From Agathobaculum ammoniilyticum (GTDB lineage: Bacteria; Bacillota; Clostridia; Oscillospirales; Butyricicoccaceae): a stretch of DNA of 64,000 bases. The notes beneath the pieces were generated by a model. The model was not told the origin of the DNA, searched no databases, and saw nothing but the letters and a program-made list of their open reading frames with translations. The stretch lies in the NCBI RefSeq assembly GCF_025567315.1, contig NZ_JAOQJE010000003.1, positions 124,001 to 188,000 of the forward strand. The letters run 5' to 3'. Both the position numbers and the translations under genes were made by a program. Positions 1 to 8,071 of the stretch are shown here, piece by piece; within the stretch, counting starts at the first letter, position 1, and the number at the start of each line of letters is the position of its first letter.

Positions 1-109
1 CGCCGCCCATATGGATGTTGCCGCTGTACGCCCCGCACAGTTTGCACAGGTCGCGGCGCGCCTGGTATGCCAGCTCGGTCAGGCGCAATACCTCTTTTTT
101 ATCTACCAT
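1..109 (-). CDS. Transketolase, N-terminal subunit (5' end only)
   Basis: Only the first 36 codons lie in the window; the gene runs off the left edge. The start ATG (109-107) follows an AGAAAGGA ribosome site in the 16-bp gap after the dehydrogenase gene. The peptide (MVDKKEVLRLTELAYQARR, then a segment ending GNIHMGG) matches the start of split transketolases, where the helix leading to a His-x-Gly-Gly segment contacts thiamine diphosphate. The C-terminal subunit is expected just outside the window. As the last visible gene of a sugar operon it would cleave a ketose or ketose phosphate into central metabolism. The family call is fair; the substrate is unknown. Confidence 0.7.
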   Translation of the reverse strand, partial: MVDKKEVLRLTELAYQARRDLCKLCGAYSGNIHMGG

Positions 110-125
110 TCCGCGCTGTCCTTTC

Positions 126-1157
126 TCACAGGTCCATGGAAACGAATACCTTGCCGCACTGGCGGCTCGCCGCCAGGTCGAGCGCCTCCTGATAACGGGA
201 GGCCGGTATCACATCGGTCACGATCTTATCGAGCGGCAGAATGCCGGATTCTATGATCTGCGCGACCTTGCGCATATAATACTTGCCCAGATAGCCGCCG
301 TAAACCTCGATCTCGTTCTTGAGCAGCTCGGCGACCGGAAATTCCGGGCGAGCCAGCTCATCGTGTCCGAACTGCAGCACCTTGCCGTGCGGCCGCACCA
401 GATAGACGCAGTCCACCAGCATCGCGGCCACCGCCTCTACACAGTGGTCCACGCCCAGACCGCCGGTTTCCTCCTTGACAATCTGCTGCAGGTTCTCGGT
501 ATCTGGATTGACCACGCGGGTCGCGCCGACCTCCAGCGCCAGCTTGCGGCGGTGTTCGATCGGCTCGGAAACGATGATCTTGCGGCAGCCGTTCGCCTTG
601 AGCAGCGCGATGAACATCAGGCCGATCGGGCCGGCGCCCAGTACGCATGCGGTATCGCCCACATGCACGTTCAGCTTTTCCAGCGCGCAGCCGCAGCCCG
701 CGAGCGGCTCGGCCACGCCCATCAGCTCAGGCTTGGTTTCCGGCGCTACCTTATAGCAGTACTGCTTGGGCAGTACGACGTAATTGGTCAGGCCGCCATC
801 CGCGAACACGCCGCGTGAGCTGACGTGCTGGCAGGCTTCGGGCAGGCCGGCCAGGCAGTTGTCGCACTCGCCGCAGGGGCCGTGTGGGTCGATGACCACC
901 TTATCGCCCGGCTTGAGGTCGGTGACGCCTTCGCCCACCTCCGCGACCTCGCCGCAGAACTCATGGCCGAAAATAATATCCTGCTTGCACGGATGCTTCT
1001 GGGGCGTGGCAAAAATATTCACGTCCGTACCGCAGACCGCGCAGCCGTAACTTTTGATCTTGACATCGTTCCGGTTCTTGATCTCGGGAATAGGGCGGTC
1101 CTCATAGGCGAATTGGCCCGGCCCCTTGTAAACGATTGCCTTCTGCATGTTTGCCAT
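126..1157 (-). CDS. Zinc-dependent medium-chain alcohol/polyol dehydrogenase
   Basis: A 343-residue NAD(P)-dependent dehydrogenase of the sorbitol/threonine dehydrogenase type, presumably oxidising a secondary alcohol of a sugar or polyol. Catalytic zinc ligands are visible as C42 (VCGTD) and H65-E66 (GHEF). Structural zinc cysteines are C95, C98, C101 and C109. The nucleotide-binding GAGPIG lies at 174-179. An upstream ATG would overlap the preceding gene, so I chose the ATG at 1157, which has a GGAGG ribosome site 9 nt away. It lies 71 bp after the Gfo/Idh/MocA gene, in the same direction. Together these suggest two successive oxidations of one carbohydrate. The substrate cannot be read from the sequence. 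Confidence 0.85.
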   Translation of the reverse strand: MANMQKAIVYKGPGQFAYEDRPIPEIKNRNDVKIKSYGCAVCGTDVNIFATPQKHPCKQDIIFGHEFCGEVAEVGEGVTDLKPGDKVVIDPHGPCGECDNCLAGLPEACQHVSSRGVFADGGLTNYVVLPKQYCYKVAPETKPELMGVAEPLAGCGCALEKLNVHVGDTACVLGAGPIGLMFIALLKANGCRKIIVSEPIEHRRKLALEVGATRVVNPDTENLQQIVKEETGGLGVDHCVEAVAAMLVDCVYLVRPHGKVLQFGHDELARPEFPVAELLKNEIEVYGGYLGKYYMRKVAQIIESGILPLDKIVTDVIPASRYQEALDLAASRQCGKVFVSMDL

Positions 1158-1228
1158 TGTCTTTTCCTCCTGTTCCGGTCCGGCACGGACAGGGCCGGCC
1201 GCCCTGCCCCTGCCAGGCCGCTCTGCTC

Positions 1229-2365
1229 TTAGTTGATCTCCACCCACTTGGAGTTGTTCTGCGCGCTCTCAACGACAGCGTGGAAGAACTTGACGCCGTT
1301 GACGCCGGTTTCCACATCCGGAAAGTCCAGATCCTCCTCGGTCGGGGTCTCGCCGTTTTTGAGCTTGAGGATCGTGTCGATCACGCTGCGGTAGATATTG
1401 GCGATCGCGATATAGTAGCCTTCCGGATGGCCGAACGGCACACGCGCCAGCTTGCCTGCGGGTACGTCGATGCCGTCGCCTGCGCGGCAGAGCGTGCGGG
1501 GCGCCTCGCCCTTTTTGATGTAAACCACTTCGTCCGGACGGGTCTGGTGCCACTCCAGGCAGCCCTCCGTACCCATGATCCGCAGGTCGATTTCGTTGGG
1601 GCAGCCGCAGGCTACCTGGGTGAACCAGTAAGCACCGTGAACGCCGTTTTCATACTCCAGAATAATGTTGTCGTTCAGGTCCAGCTTTTTGCCGAACGTA
1701 TCAGTCGTGGCCAGCAGGCGCTTGATCTTCAGGCCGGTGACATAGTGTACCAGATGCTCGACATGCGTGCCATCGTCCGCGCAGGTGTTGGAGATGCCGC
1801 TATACTTGGGATCGGTGCGCCAGATACGGCCGTTGACCTGCTCCTTTTCGGCCAGCAGGCTGAGGAAGCTGTTCTCAATATAGTTGGCATTGACCGCGAT
1901 GATCTGGCCGATGTCGCCGCGCGCAATCATCTGCTTCATGACCTTGCACATAACATAGCCGGAATAGCAGTAGTCCACCGCGAACACCAGTTTTTTCTCC
2001 TTGGCAATGCGGGCCAGGTCCTCGGCTTCTTCCACGGTCAGGGTGAGGGGCTTCTCACACACGACGTTGATGCCGTGCTCCAGAAAGGTCTTGGCAGCGG
2101 AGTAATGCACAAAGTTCGGCGTGCAGATGGAAACGAAATCGATCTTGCCAGCCTCAGCCTTTGCCATATCCTCCGCGTTGTAATACACGCGGGATTTATC
2201 AACGTGGTACGCCTCCGCGCACTCGTCATTCAGCTCGTCGATCGCGGAAAAGCAGCCGCAGACCAGCTTCGCGCGCGGATCCAGGCCCAGCGCCTTGCGG
2301 TGGCACTCGCCGATCAGAGCTTTCAGGTCGCCGCCTACCATACCGTACGTTACTTCCTTGAACAT
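1229..2365 (-). CDS. Gfo/Idh/MocA-family sugar dehydrogenase
   Basis: A 378-residue NAD(P)-dependent oxidoreductase acting on sugars or inositols. The N-terminal Rossmann fold begins at residue 5. The family-defining EKP motif is at 104-106 (VVCEKPLTLT), and the likely catalytic histidine of the C-terminal domain is H201 in DDGTHVEHLVHY. The length is typical of inositol, glucose-fructose and 1,5-anhydrosugar dehydrogenases. The ATG is preceded by AAGGAGG. It sits between a TIM-barrel isomerase gene and the zinc dehydrogenase gene in one operon. Inference: it oxidises a transported sugar at C1-C3, followed by isomerisation and a second redox step. Confidence 0.88.
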   Translation of the reverse strand: MFKEVTYGMVGGDLKALIGECHRKALGLDPRAKLVCGCFSAIDELNDECAEAYHVDKSRVYYNAEDMAKAEAGKIDFVSICTPNFVHYSAAKTFLEHGINVVCEKPLTLTVEEAEDLARIAKEKKLVFAVDYCYSGYVMCKVMKQMIARGDIGQIIAVNANYIENSFLSLLAEKEQVNGRIWRTDPKYSGISNTCADDGTHVEHLVHYVTGLKIKRLLATTDTFGKKLDLNDNIILEYENGVHGAYWFTQVACGCPNEIDLRIMGTEGCLEWHQTRPDEVVYIKKGEAPRTLCRAGDGIDVPAGKLARVPFGHPEGYYIAIANIYRSVIDTILKLKNGETPTEEDLDFPDVETGVNGVKFFHAVVESAQNNSKWVEIN

Positions 2366-2404
2366 TTTGTCGTCCTCCTTAAAAATTGATGATAGTGGTT
2401 GGTT

Positions 2405-3202
2405 TTATTTTGAAATGGAATCGCAAAGCTTTTTGACTGCGGGGAAGCCGGCCTCGGTGTCCCCTGCCGGAAAATATTCAAAGCAGACCGTCCCCGCGTA
2501 GCCGCTTTCTGCCACGCCGCGCAGCAGGAAATCAAAGTTGATCTCCCCCGTTCCCGGCTCGTGCCGGTCGGGCGCGTCCGCCAGATGGATGTATTTCACC
2601 ACGCCCAGGTTGTTGGTGATGCTGCGCAGCAGGTTCCCGTGCATCAACTGCATATGGAACACATCGCACAGCAGACCGACCCGCTCCGAACCGACCGCGC
2701 GCACGATGTCCGCGCCCTCCTCGGTTGTGGTCAGCGACATGCCCGCGTCGCCCCCCAAATTGTTAAGCGGTTCGACCAGGGCGGTCACCCCGTTTGCCTC
2801 CAGCACCGGCGCCAGCCTGGTAAGCGTATGCGTGATGTTGGCGAGCATCGCGGTATGGCTGTACTGGTCGCGGAAGTCCGCGCAGCCGTTTGGCGTAAAG
2901 TGATTTGGGAACAGGATCAGCTTGTCGCAGCTCAGCATTTTCGCCGCGTCGAGCGACTGCCGGATCCAGTCGATACAGTCCTGGCTGTGCGCCCGATCAC
3001 ACAGGGAGTAGATACTGGTGCCGCTGAACGCTTTGACGGACACGCCCCGTTCCTGGCAGACCCGCCGGATGTCCGCGAGGTCCTTGTCGTGCCAGCTCCA
3101 GAATTCGATCGCCCGAAATCCCGCCGCGCTGACCCGCTCGATTTTCTCGCATACCTCCATGCCTGGATAAATGGTTTCAATATTAATCGCAAAATCTATC
3201 AT
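2405..3202 (-). CDS. Hydroxypyruvate isomerase-like TIM-barrel sugar isomerase/epimerase
   Basis: About 265 residues of the AP-endonuclease-2 TIM-barrel superfamily, which includes hydroxypyruvate isomerase, IolE/IolI and tagatose-type 3-epimerases. It begins MIDFAINIETIYPGMEVCEK, close to the usual Hyi start. Metal-ligand-like acidic and His residues are visible in ALVEPLNNL, LLCDVFHMQ and IHLADAPDRHEPGTGEINF. The ATG at 3202 has an AAGG site rather far upstream (14 nt); a GTG at 3217 in the same frame is an alternative. Genes on both sides are co-directional with gaps of about 40-57 bp. It probably interconverts an aldose and ketose, or epimerises the product of the neighbouring dehydrogenases. 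Confidence 0.8.
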   Translation of the reverse strand: MIDFAINIETIYPGMEVCEKIERVSAAGFRAIEFWSWHDKDLADIRRVCQERGVSVKAFSGTSIYSLCDRAHSQDCIDWIRQSLDAAKMLSCDKLILFPNHFTPNGCADFRDQYSHTAMLANITHTLTRLAPVLEANGVTALVEPLNNLGGDAGMSLTTTEEGADIVRAVGSERVGLLCDVFHMQLMHGNLLRSITNNLGVVKYIHLADAPDRHEPGTGEINFDFLLRGVAESGYAGTVCFEYFPAGDTEAGFPAVKKLCDSISK

Positions 3203-3259
3203 GTCTTCTGTCTTCACCTTCTTTCCGTGTTCTGTGCTGCTTCCTATTGTGCAGCCCGT

Positions 3260-4645
3260 TTACAGGATGCCCTGCTCGTCGCGCTTTTTCAGATCCGCAA
3301 TCACCTGCGGATAGAGCTTATCCAGCTTGTAAAGCAGGCAGAGGATCACGATGATGACAGAGAAAATGATTGGCGCATACATGCAGATTGCTTTGATCAT
3401 CGCCATCGCGTCCGCGTTCTGTACCGCGGCCAGGCCGTCATACCCGACCGAATCCATCAGCAGGCCGATGCCCGCCGAAGCAAGGCCGCCGCCCAGCTTG
3501 GAGCCGACCGAAGCGGCGCTGAAAATCATGCCGTCCTGCCGGACGTGGGTCTTCCACTGACCGAATTCCGCGCAGTCCGCGATCATCGGGAATACGCAGG
3601 CCCACAGCGGCGCAACACCGATGCCGCGCAGCACGGCGCTGACCATGGCGACGGTGACGCTCATCGGGTTGCTCATCCACACAAACTGCGCCACGATTAC
3701 CAGCAGAATACCGGCAAGCGTCAGATTCCTCTTTCCGAAGCGGAGTACAAACTGCGGCACGATCAGCACAACGATGCTCTGCGCGATCAGCTCCGCCGCG
3801 TAGATCGGACTGTACAAGGCCTCGTTGCCCAATATGTATTTACAGTAATAGGTTTCGATCGTACCGGTGACAGTGCTCATCATGACCATAAAGCCCCACA
3901 GCCCCAGGCAGATCGCCCAGTACTGGTTGGAAAACAGCGCCTTTAGGCTTCTTCCCACCGATACCTTCTCGGTTTTGGCCGCTTCGATCACCACGCGCTC
4001 CTCAATATTGAAGAAGCAGACCAGCAGCAGCACCAGCGCGATCACGGCGAAGATGATCGAAACGATGATCCAGCTCTGCTGGGTGTTGCCAAACGCCTGC
4101 ACCAGCGGGATCGTGGAAACCGTAACCACCATCTTGCCCATCGGCCCGCAGAAAATGCGGATCGCCTGGGTGGAGGTACGGGATTTCTGGTCGCGCGTAA
4201 TCAGAGAGGCCATCGTGGAATACGGCAGGTTGAGCGCGGTATAAACCACCGTATTGACCAGGTTATAGGTGACGAAAATATACACTGCCTGCACCATGAC
4301 CGGCGCATTCGCCGGAATGAGGAACAGCAGGACGAACGTCACCGCATACGGCACCGCCATCCACAGAATCCACGGCCGCGCTTTGCCGTACTTGGATTTC
4401 GTCCGGTCCGTGATAAAGCCCATGATAATATCCGAAACACCGTCAAACACACGCGTAATCAGGAAAATGATACCGACGAGCGCGGCACTGACACCTACAT
4501 AATCCGTATAAAAAAAGGTAAGCAGCGTGCTGCACAGGCCGTATACCACATTACAGGCCGAATCGCCCAAACCATAGCATATCTTTTCCCGCAGGCTGAC
4601 AACGTGGTCCTCTCTGCTCCGCTGGATTTCCGAAGTATGCTCCAA
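3260..4645 (-). CDS. GPH-family sugar:cation symporter (MFS)
   Basis: A 461-residue polytopic membrane protein of the glycoside-pentoside-hexuronide:cation symporter family (MelB, XynP, UidB type). It shows about twelve hydrophobic segments. Family-typical sequence follows the start (LREKICYGLGDSACN), in the first loop (FITDRTKSKYGKARPWILW) and late in the protein (WACVFPMIADCAEFG, where family members have the W-x3-P-x-M-x-D signature). I place the start at the TTG at 4645, with GGAG at 4654-4657 and an 8-nt spacer; the more upstream ATG has no comparable site. It is the first gene of the minus-strand operon and would import its substrate, likely a glycoside or uronide. Confidence 0.88.
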   Translation of the reverse strand: MEHTSEIQRSREDHVVSLREKICYGLGDSACNVVYGLCSTLLTFFYTDYVGVSAALVGIIFLITRVFDGVSDIIMGFITDRTKSKYGKARPWILWMAVPYAVTFVLLFLIPANAPVMVQAVYIFVTYNLVNTVVYTALNLPYSTMASLITRDQKSRTSTQAIRIFCGPMGKMVVTVSTIPLVQAFGNTQQSWIIVSIIFAVIALVLLLVCFFNIEERVVIEAAKTEKVSVGRSLKALFSNQYWAICLGLWGFMVMMSTVTGTIETYYCKYILGNEALYSPIYAAELIAQSIVVLIVPQFVLRFGKRNLTLAGILLVIVAQFVWMSNPMSVTVAMVSAVLRGIGVAPLWACVFPMIADCAEFGQWKTHVRQDGMIFSAASVGSKLGGGLASAGIGLLMDSVGYDGLAAVQNADAMAMIKAICMYAPIIFSVIIVILCLLYKLDKLYPQVIADLKKRDEQGIL

Positions 4646-4909
4646 CTGAAAAACTCCTTTCTCTTTCCAATCACAATCCGGATCGCCCCAAGGCAATCCG
4701 TTTTCCCTCAAGCATTGTGCAAGCTGGGAAAATCGTAGCCGGAACTATGCCAACTGGATCGCTTGCATCCAATCGTTTTCCGGCGCCGCCCCGTATATCC
4801 ATGCCGGTATGATGCAGACGGTCGTCCTTTTCGCTTCTCCGAGAAAAAGTTCTGATTTCCGCACTTTTTACAGCCCCTTTCAATCTTCCGTTCATTTAGG
4901 ATAATGCTC

Positions 4910-4970
4910 TTGAAAATTACCGGCAACTCTTTTATACTGGTATAGTACTATGAAAGCACAAGGGGTTCAA
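4910..4970. promoter_or_regulatory. Overlapping opposed promoters in the 599-bp symporter/araC spacer
   Basis: The spacer 4646-5244 has no gene. On the plus strand TTGAAA (4910-4915), a 17-nt spacer and TATACT (4933-4938) would drive the AraC gene with a leader of about 300 nt. On the minus strand TTGAAC (4970-4965), 17 nt and TACTAT (4947-4942) would drive the sugar operon with a similar leader. The two -10 boxes are only 3 bp apart and transcription points across the other promoter, so RNA polymerase could hardly use both at once. The rest of the spacer is AT-rich (5080-5200) and holds no ORF I trust; an AraC operator is expected there, but I could not pick one out. Confidence 0.5.
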
Positions 4971-5244
4971 TCAATTTAATTTCAGGAATTGTAATTATCC
5001 TCCCACGTCACTGGGAATATCGCAACAGTTTCAGGCAAATCCAACGTCATTTCTATCCCTCTCCAATCCTGTTATCGTCACATTGAACAACAGCATTTTT
5101 GTTTTTTGATTTTTTCTTAACTATTTATAGGCATATCCGTGGTTAAAACGCAAAATTCGTTTTCCCTATTGTACATTTCTCACAACGCCCTTTTTCCGCC
5201 TTCATGAGACTTTAAAACTACTTCTGCAAAGGAGGAAGCCCTGT

Positions 5245-6132
5245 ATGGAAAATATCAGCGCGCTGCACGCAGTAAAAGAGGAATTGACCTATTTGAACCA
5301 GATGTTCCCCCTATCCGAATTTGTGGACCATTTCGACACGTTTGCAGACGGCAGTTTCCCAAGCCACTGGCACAATGAGTTTGAGCTTCAGATCATGTTG
5401 AAAGGAAATGCGGAATATCGGGTCAACGGCACCCGCTATATAGTTAGCGAGGGCAGCGCTATCTATATCGCGCCGGAAGCCGTACATATGATGAAAGCGC
5501 TTTCCTCAAACGCCATTGGCTACAATGTGGTTTTGCTCCCGCAGTTCCTGACCAATCTGTTTCAAGTCTCCAACTGTGAAAAATATGCGGCCCCGCTGAC
5601 TTCCCGCCATCCAGAGGCCTTTGTCATCACGCCGGAACGCAAGGAGGGGCATGTGGTTCTGGAACTGCTCAAGCGCATGTACTACGCCGAAAGCACCCAT
5701 ACCGCCTATGAGCTGTTCCTGCTGGAGCATTTGATCGGCATTTGGCGCAATCTGCTTGCCATCCTGCCCAAGGCCGCTTCGGTTTCCGAGGACAGCAGCA
5801 AATTCCTGCGGGAGCAGCGCATGCGGACTATGCTGCATTTCATTCGCAAAAATTATGCGCAGCCCATCACGATTTCCGAGATCGCTGCAGCCGCCAACAT
5901 TAGCAAAAGCGAATGCTTCCGCTGCTTTTCCGAGCTTTCCAGAATGACGCCGATCGAATATGTCAACCAGTTCCGCCTGCTACAAGCCGCGCAGCTACTG
6001 ACAAGCACCAAAAACAGCATATCTGATATCTGTTATTCAACCGGCTTCAATAACACCAGCTACTTTACAAAAAAATTCAAGGAACAGTATAAGGCTACAC
6101 CCCGCTCGTACCGGACACAAAATCTGCTATAG
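5245..6132 (+). CDS. AraC-family transcriptional regulator with cupin sensor domain
   Basis: 295 residues. The N-terminal half is a cupin-like sugar-sensing domain with HWHNEFELQIMLKG near residues 33-46, where the AraC family has its effector pocket. The C-terminal ~100 residues (from about 197) carry two helix-turn-helix units, seen as ISEIAAAANISKSECFRCF and ISDICYSTGFNNTSYFTKKF. An AAAGGAGG site lies 9 nt before the ATG. It is divergent from the symporter operon, the usual arrangement for a local activator responding to the imported sugar. A strong bidirectional terminator follows. Confidence 0.9.
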   Translation: MENISALHAVKEELTYLNQMFPLSEFVDHFDTFADGSFPSHWHNEFELQIMLKGNAEYRVNGTRYIVSEGSAIYIAPEAVHMMKALSSNAIGYNVVLLPQFLTNLFQVSNCEKYAAPLTSRHPEAFVITPERKEGHVVLELLKRMYYAESTHTAYELFLLEHLIGIWRNLLAILPKAASVSEDSSKFLREQRMRTMLHFIRKNYAQPITISEIAAAANISKSECFRCFSELSRMTPIEYVNQFRLLQAAQLLTSTKNSISDICYSTGFNNTSYFTKKFKEQYKATPRSYRTQNLL

Positions 6133-6246
6133 CGCTTCGGCGCATATCTGCAGCGGCTTTCTGTATCCCCTCTTTGCCGGCCGAGTATTTTGATGCGCCG
6201 TTCAATCAGCAAAGTTTTTCCCGCTCCTGCCTGATTTTTATGCAGC

Positions 6247-6283
6247 AAAAAAGCTCTGGTCTGATTCAGACCAGAGCTTTTCT
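6247..6283. terminator. Bidirectional intrinsic terminator after araC
   Basis: A perfect long hairpin (arm GCTCTGGTCTGA and its complement, one-base centre) is flanked by six A on the left and four T on the right, so it can stop transcription in both directions. It ends the AraC gene on the plus strand. Confidence 0.85.
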
Positions 6284-6301
6284 CAAAGCTTCTGCTATCT
6301 C

Positions 6302-6332
6302 AAGGAAGCAGCAAAACGCTTCCTTATTTTTT
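6302..6332 (+). terminator. Second intrinsic terminator in tandem
   Basis: AAGGAAGC, an 8-nt loop and GCTTCCTT are followed by ATTTTTT. It lies 20 bp after the first terminator and gives a tandem stop before the riboswitch unit. Confidence 0.7.
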
Positions 6333-6406
6333 GACAGCGTTAATACCTTTGTTCATTCCCATACCCTCCGCGCGAAATCTGCTATGATATAAGGAATATC
6401 CGTCAT
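6324..6406 (-). other. Two overlapping mini-ORFs (17 and 10-12 residues)
   Basis: An ATG at 6406 preceded by AGGTGA opens a 17-codon frame (MTDIPYIIADFARRVWE). Its TGA (6355-6353) overlaps the ATG at 6356 as ATGA. The second frame (MNKGINAVKK) is itself preceded by GGAGGGT and by an in-frame ATG at 6362. The T-rich side of the bidirectional terminator lies downstream on this strand. Ribosome sites and coupling look deliberate, but the frames are too short to prove by inspection, and I see no convincing -35 upstream. I recognise no family. Confidence 0.25.
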
Positions 6407-6489
6407 ATCGTTCACCTGCCCGTTTATTATCATAGCACAGATCGGCAGCGGATTTATAAAAGTTCAATAAGCTTATCCAAAGTATCTGC

Positions 6490-6517
6490 TTGACATCTGC
6501 GATATAGGTTGTATAAT
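6490..6517 (+). promoter_or_regulatory. Promoter of the cobalamin riboswitch operon
   Basis: TTGACA (6490-6495), a 16-nt spacer and TATAAT (6512-6517) make a consensus vegetative promoter. Transcription would start near 6524, about 25 nt before the riboswitch core. Confidence 0.8.
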
Positions 6518-6547
6518 GAGGAATAGATTCAAAACTGAATACAGCGA

Positions 6548-6735
6548 GCAGTCGGTGCCTGCACTTCCTTATCTGTCGAAGATGCGGGTTAAAAGGGAAA
6601 CAGGTGGGAAGCCTGTACGATCTCGTCACTGTAAGCAGGGAATGCGCGTCCATTCAGTCCACTGGTGCAAACCGGGAAGGCGGCCGTGCGTAGCGATCTG
6701 CAAGTCAGGAAACCTGCCGCCTGTTGGTACAGGAA
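6548..6735 (+). promoter_or_regulatory. Cobalamin (B12) riboswitch
   Basis: The conserved blocks of the cobalamin aptamer appear in order: GGTGCCT near the 5' end, GGTTAAAAGGGAA, a GGTG-AAGCC segment, CACTGTAAGC, CCACTG followed by GGGAAGGC, and GTCAGGAAACCTGCC near the 3' end. The B12-box equivalent is slightly divergent (CTCGTCACTGTAA). An intrinsic terminator with a competing antiterminator follows. Binding of adenosyl- or another cobalamin is expected to favour termination and switch off the cobalt chelatase and corrinoid-uptake genes. Confidence 0.93.
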
Positions 6736-6759
6736 TCACATTCCAGATCACGAGTAATT

Positions 6760-6836
6760 GGTCGTACTGTAGCCGCGTTTGTCTCTTTACGACCCTTTTA
6801 TTTGCACGTCATATGCAGTAAAAGGGTTTTGTTTTT
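6760..6836 (+). terminator. Riboswitch expression platform: antiterminator and terminator
   Basis: The terminator pairs 6792-6805 with 6814-6827 (ACCCTTTTA side and its complement) and ends in TTTTGTTTTT. An alternative 7-bp pairing, GGTCGTA (6760-6766) with TACGACC (6788-6794), takes three bases of the terminator's left arm and would disrupt its base. This explains transcriptional control by the upstream aptamer. Confidence 0.8.
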
Positions 6837-6911
6837 CCTGTACTTTTTCAGAAGTGGTGTGCATTTTATATACATCACAGGGGATGTCCCCCAAAAGGAG
6901 GAAAAACAAAA

Positions 6912-7913
6912 ATGAAACTTAAAAAACTGCTGGTTGTCCTGCTATCGGCCGTCCTGCTTGCTTCTCTGCTGGCCGGATGCGCTTCCACTCAAACGCAGGC
7001 GGAAGACAACACGGATACCCACGCTGAAACCGCGGCCGGCGGGGAGACAGAACAGACTGCCCCCGATGAAAACTATGATACCGGAGACGCCAGTCTGGAC
7101 GATCCGCTCAATCAGGACGATATTGGCGAAAACGAACTGCTGGTTGTCAGCTTCGGCACCAGCTATAACGACAACCGCCGGCTTACGATCGGCGCCATCG
7201 AGAAAGCCATGCAGGAAGCATTCCCTGACTACTCGGTACGCCGCGGCTTTACCAGCCAAATCATCCTTGACCACGTCAAGGACCGCGATGGCGAAGTGAT
7301 TGACAACGTTGGCGAGGCGCTGAACCGCGCCGCTGATAACGGTGTCAAAAATCTGGTCGTTCAGCCGACCCATCTGATGAATGGTCTGGAATACAATGAT
7401 CTGGTCAATGAACTCGCGGAATACAGCGATTCTTTTGAAAAGGTAGTCATCGGCGAACCGCTGCTGACCAGTGACGCGGATTTCCAGGCCGTCGCGGATG
7501 CAATCGTCGCGGCGACTGCGGAATATGACGACGGCGAAACCGCAATCTGCTTTATGGGCCACGGGACCGAGGCCGATTCCAACAGCGTATATGCCAGGAT
7601 GCAGCAGGTGTTGACGGACGGCGGCCATGCCAATTACTTTGTCGGCACGGTGGAAGCCTCTCCGACGTTAGAGGATGTCCTGTCGCTTGTCCAGGCCGGC
7701 AATTACAAAAAGGTAGTGCTTCGTCCGCTGATGATCGTGGCAGGCGACCATGCCAACAACGATATGGCCGGCGATGAGGAAGGCGCTTGGAAAACCGCTT
7801 TCGAGGACGCCGGTTATGAAGTGATTACGATCGTAGAGGGCTTAGGGCAGCTCGAAGCGATCCAGGACTTGCTGGTACAGCACGCACAGGCTGCAGCGGC
7901 AAAATTAGGCTGA
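6912..7913 (+). CDS. cbiK: Lipoprotein sirohydrochlorin cobaltochelatase, CbiK type
   Basis: 333 residues. CbiK inserts Co(II) into sirohydrochlorin (or a related precorrin) in anaerobic B12 synthesis. The chelatase domain starts near residue 76 (LLVVSFGTSYNDNRR); histidines suited to metal binding are H154 (QPTHLMNG), H217 (FMGHGTE) and H280 (VAGDHANND). Unlike the cytoplasmic enzyme it has a lipoprotein signal peptide (LLAGC, modified Cys23) and an acidic linker of about 45 residues, so it is anchored outside the membrane. Its riboswitch and its corrinoid-transporter neighbours support a cobalt or tetrapyrrole role. Outside the cell it may handle cobalt or a scavenged tetrapyrrole rather than serve synthesis; that is inference. 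The ATG follows AAAAGGAGG. Confidence 0.88.
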   Translation: MKLKKLLVVLLSAVLLASLLAGCASTQTQAEDNTDTHAETAAGGETEQTAPDENYDTGDASLDDPLNQDDIGENELLVVSFGTSYNDNRRLTIGAIEKAMQEAFPDYSVRRGFTSQIILDHVKDRDGEVIDNVGEALNRAADNGVKNLVVQPTHLMNGLEYNDLVNELAEYSDSFEKVVIGEPLLTSDADFQAVADAIVAATAEYDDGETAICFMGHGTEADSNSVYARMQQVLTDGGHANYFVGTVEASPTLEDVLSLVQAGNYKKVVLRPLMIVAGDHANNDMAGDEEGAWKTAFEDAGYEVITIVEGLGQLEAIQDLLVQHAQAAAAKLG

Positions 7914-7964
7914 TTATTTCAAACAGCTTTCTTTCCTTATCTTTCTGCTTTTTTATACTTCTTG

Positions 7965-8007
7965 TTCTGAACGGGGTGCGGCTTCTCAGGCCGGACCCCG
8001 TTCAGAA
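7965..8007 (+). repeat. Intercistronic hairpin between cbiK and the next lipoprotein gene
   Basis: TTCTGAACGGGGT with CGG pairs perfectly (one mismatch) with its complement across an 11-nt loop. No T-run follows, so it is more likely an RNA-stability or partial-attenuation element than a full terminator. It may set different levels of the chelatase and the transporter. Confidence 0.6.
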
Positions 8008-8071
8008 TGTCGAGGGAACATTTTTTTGCAAAAGGAGGATGCGGTATTCTCACGAAAACCGCGCTAAACAC

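Noticed and set aside
1136..2389. A 417-codon plus-strand frame opposite the Gfo/Idh/MocA gene
   Set aside because: It is the shadow of a GC-rich gene. Its sequence has no family motif, while the minus strand has EKP and a full Rossmann fold.
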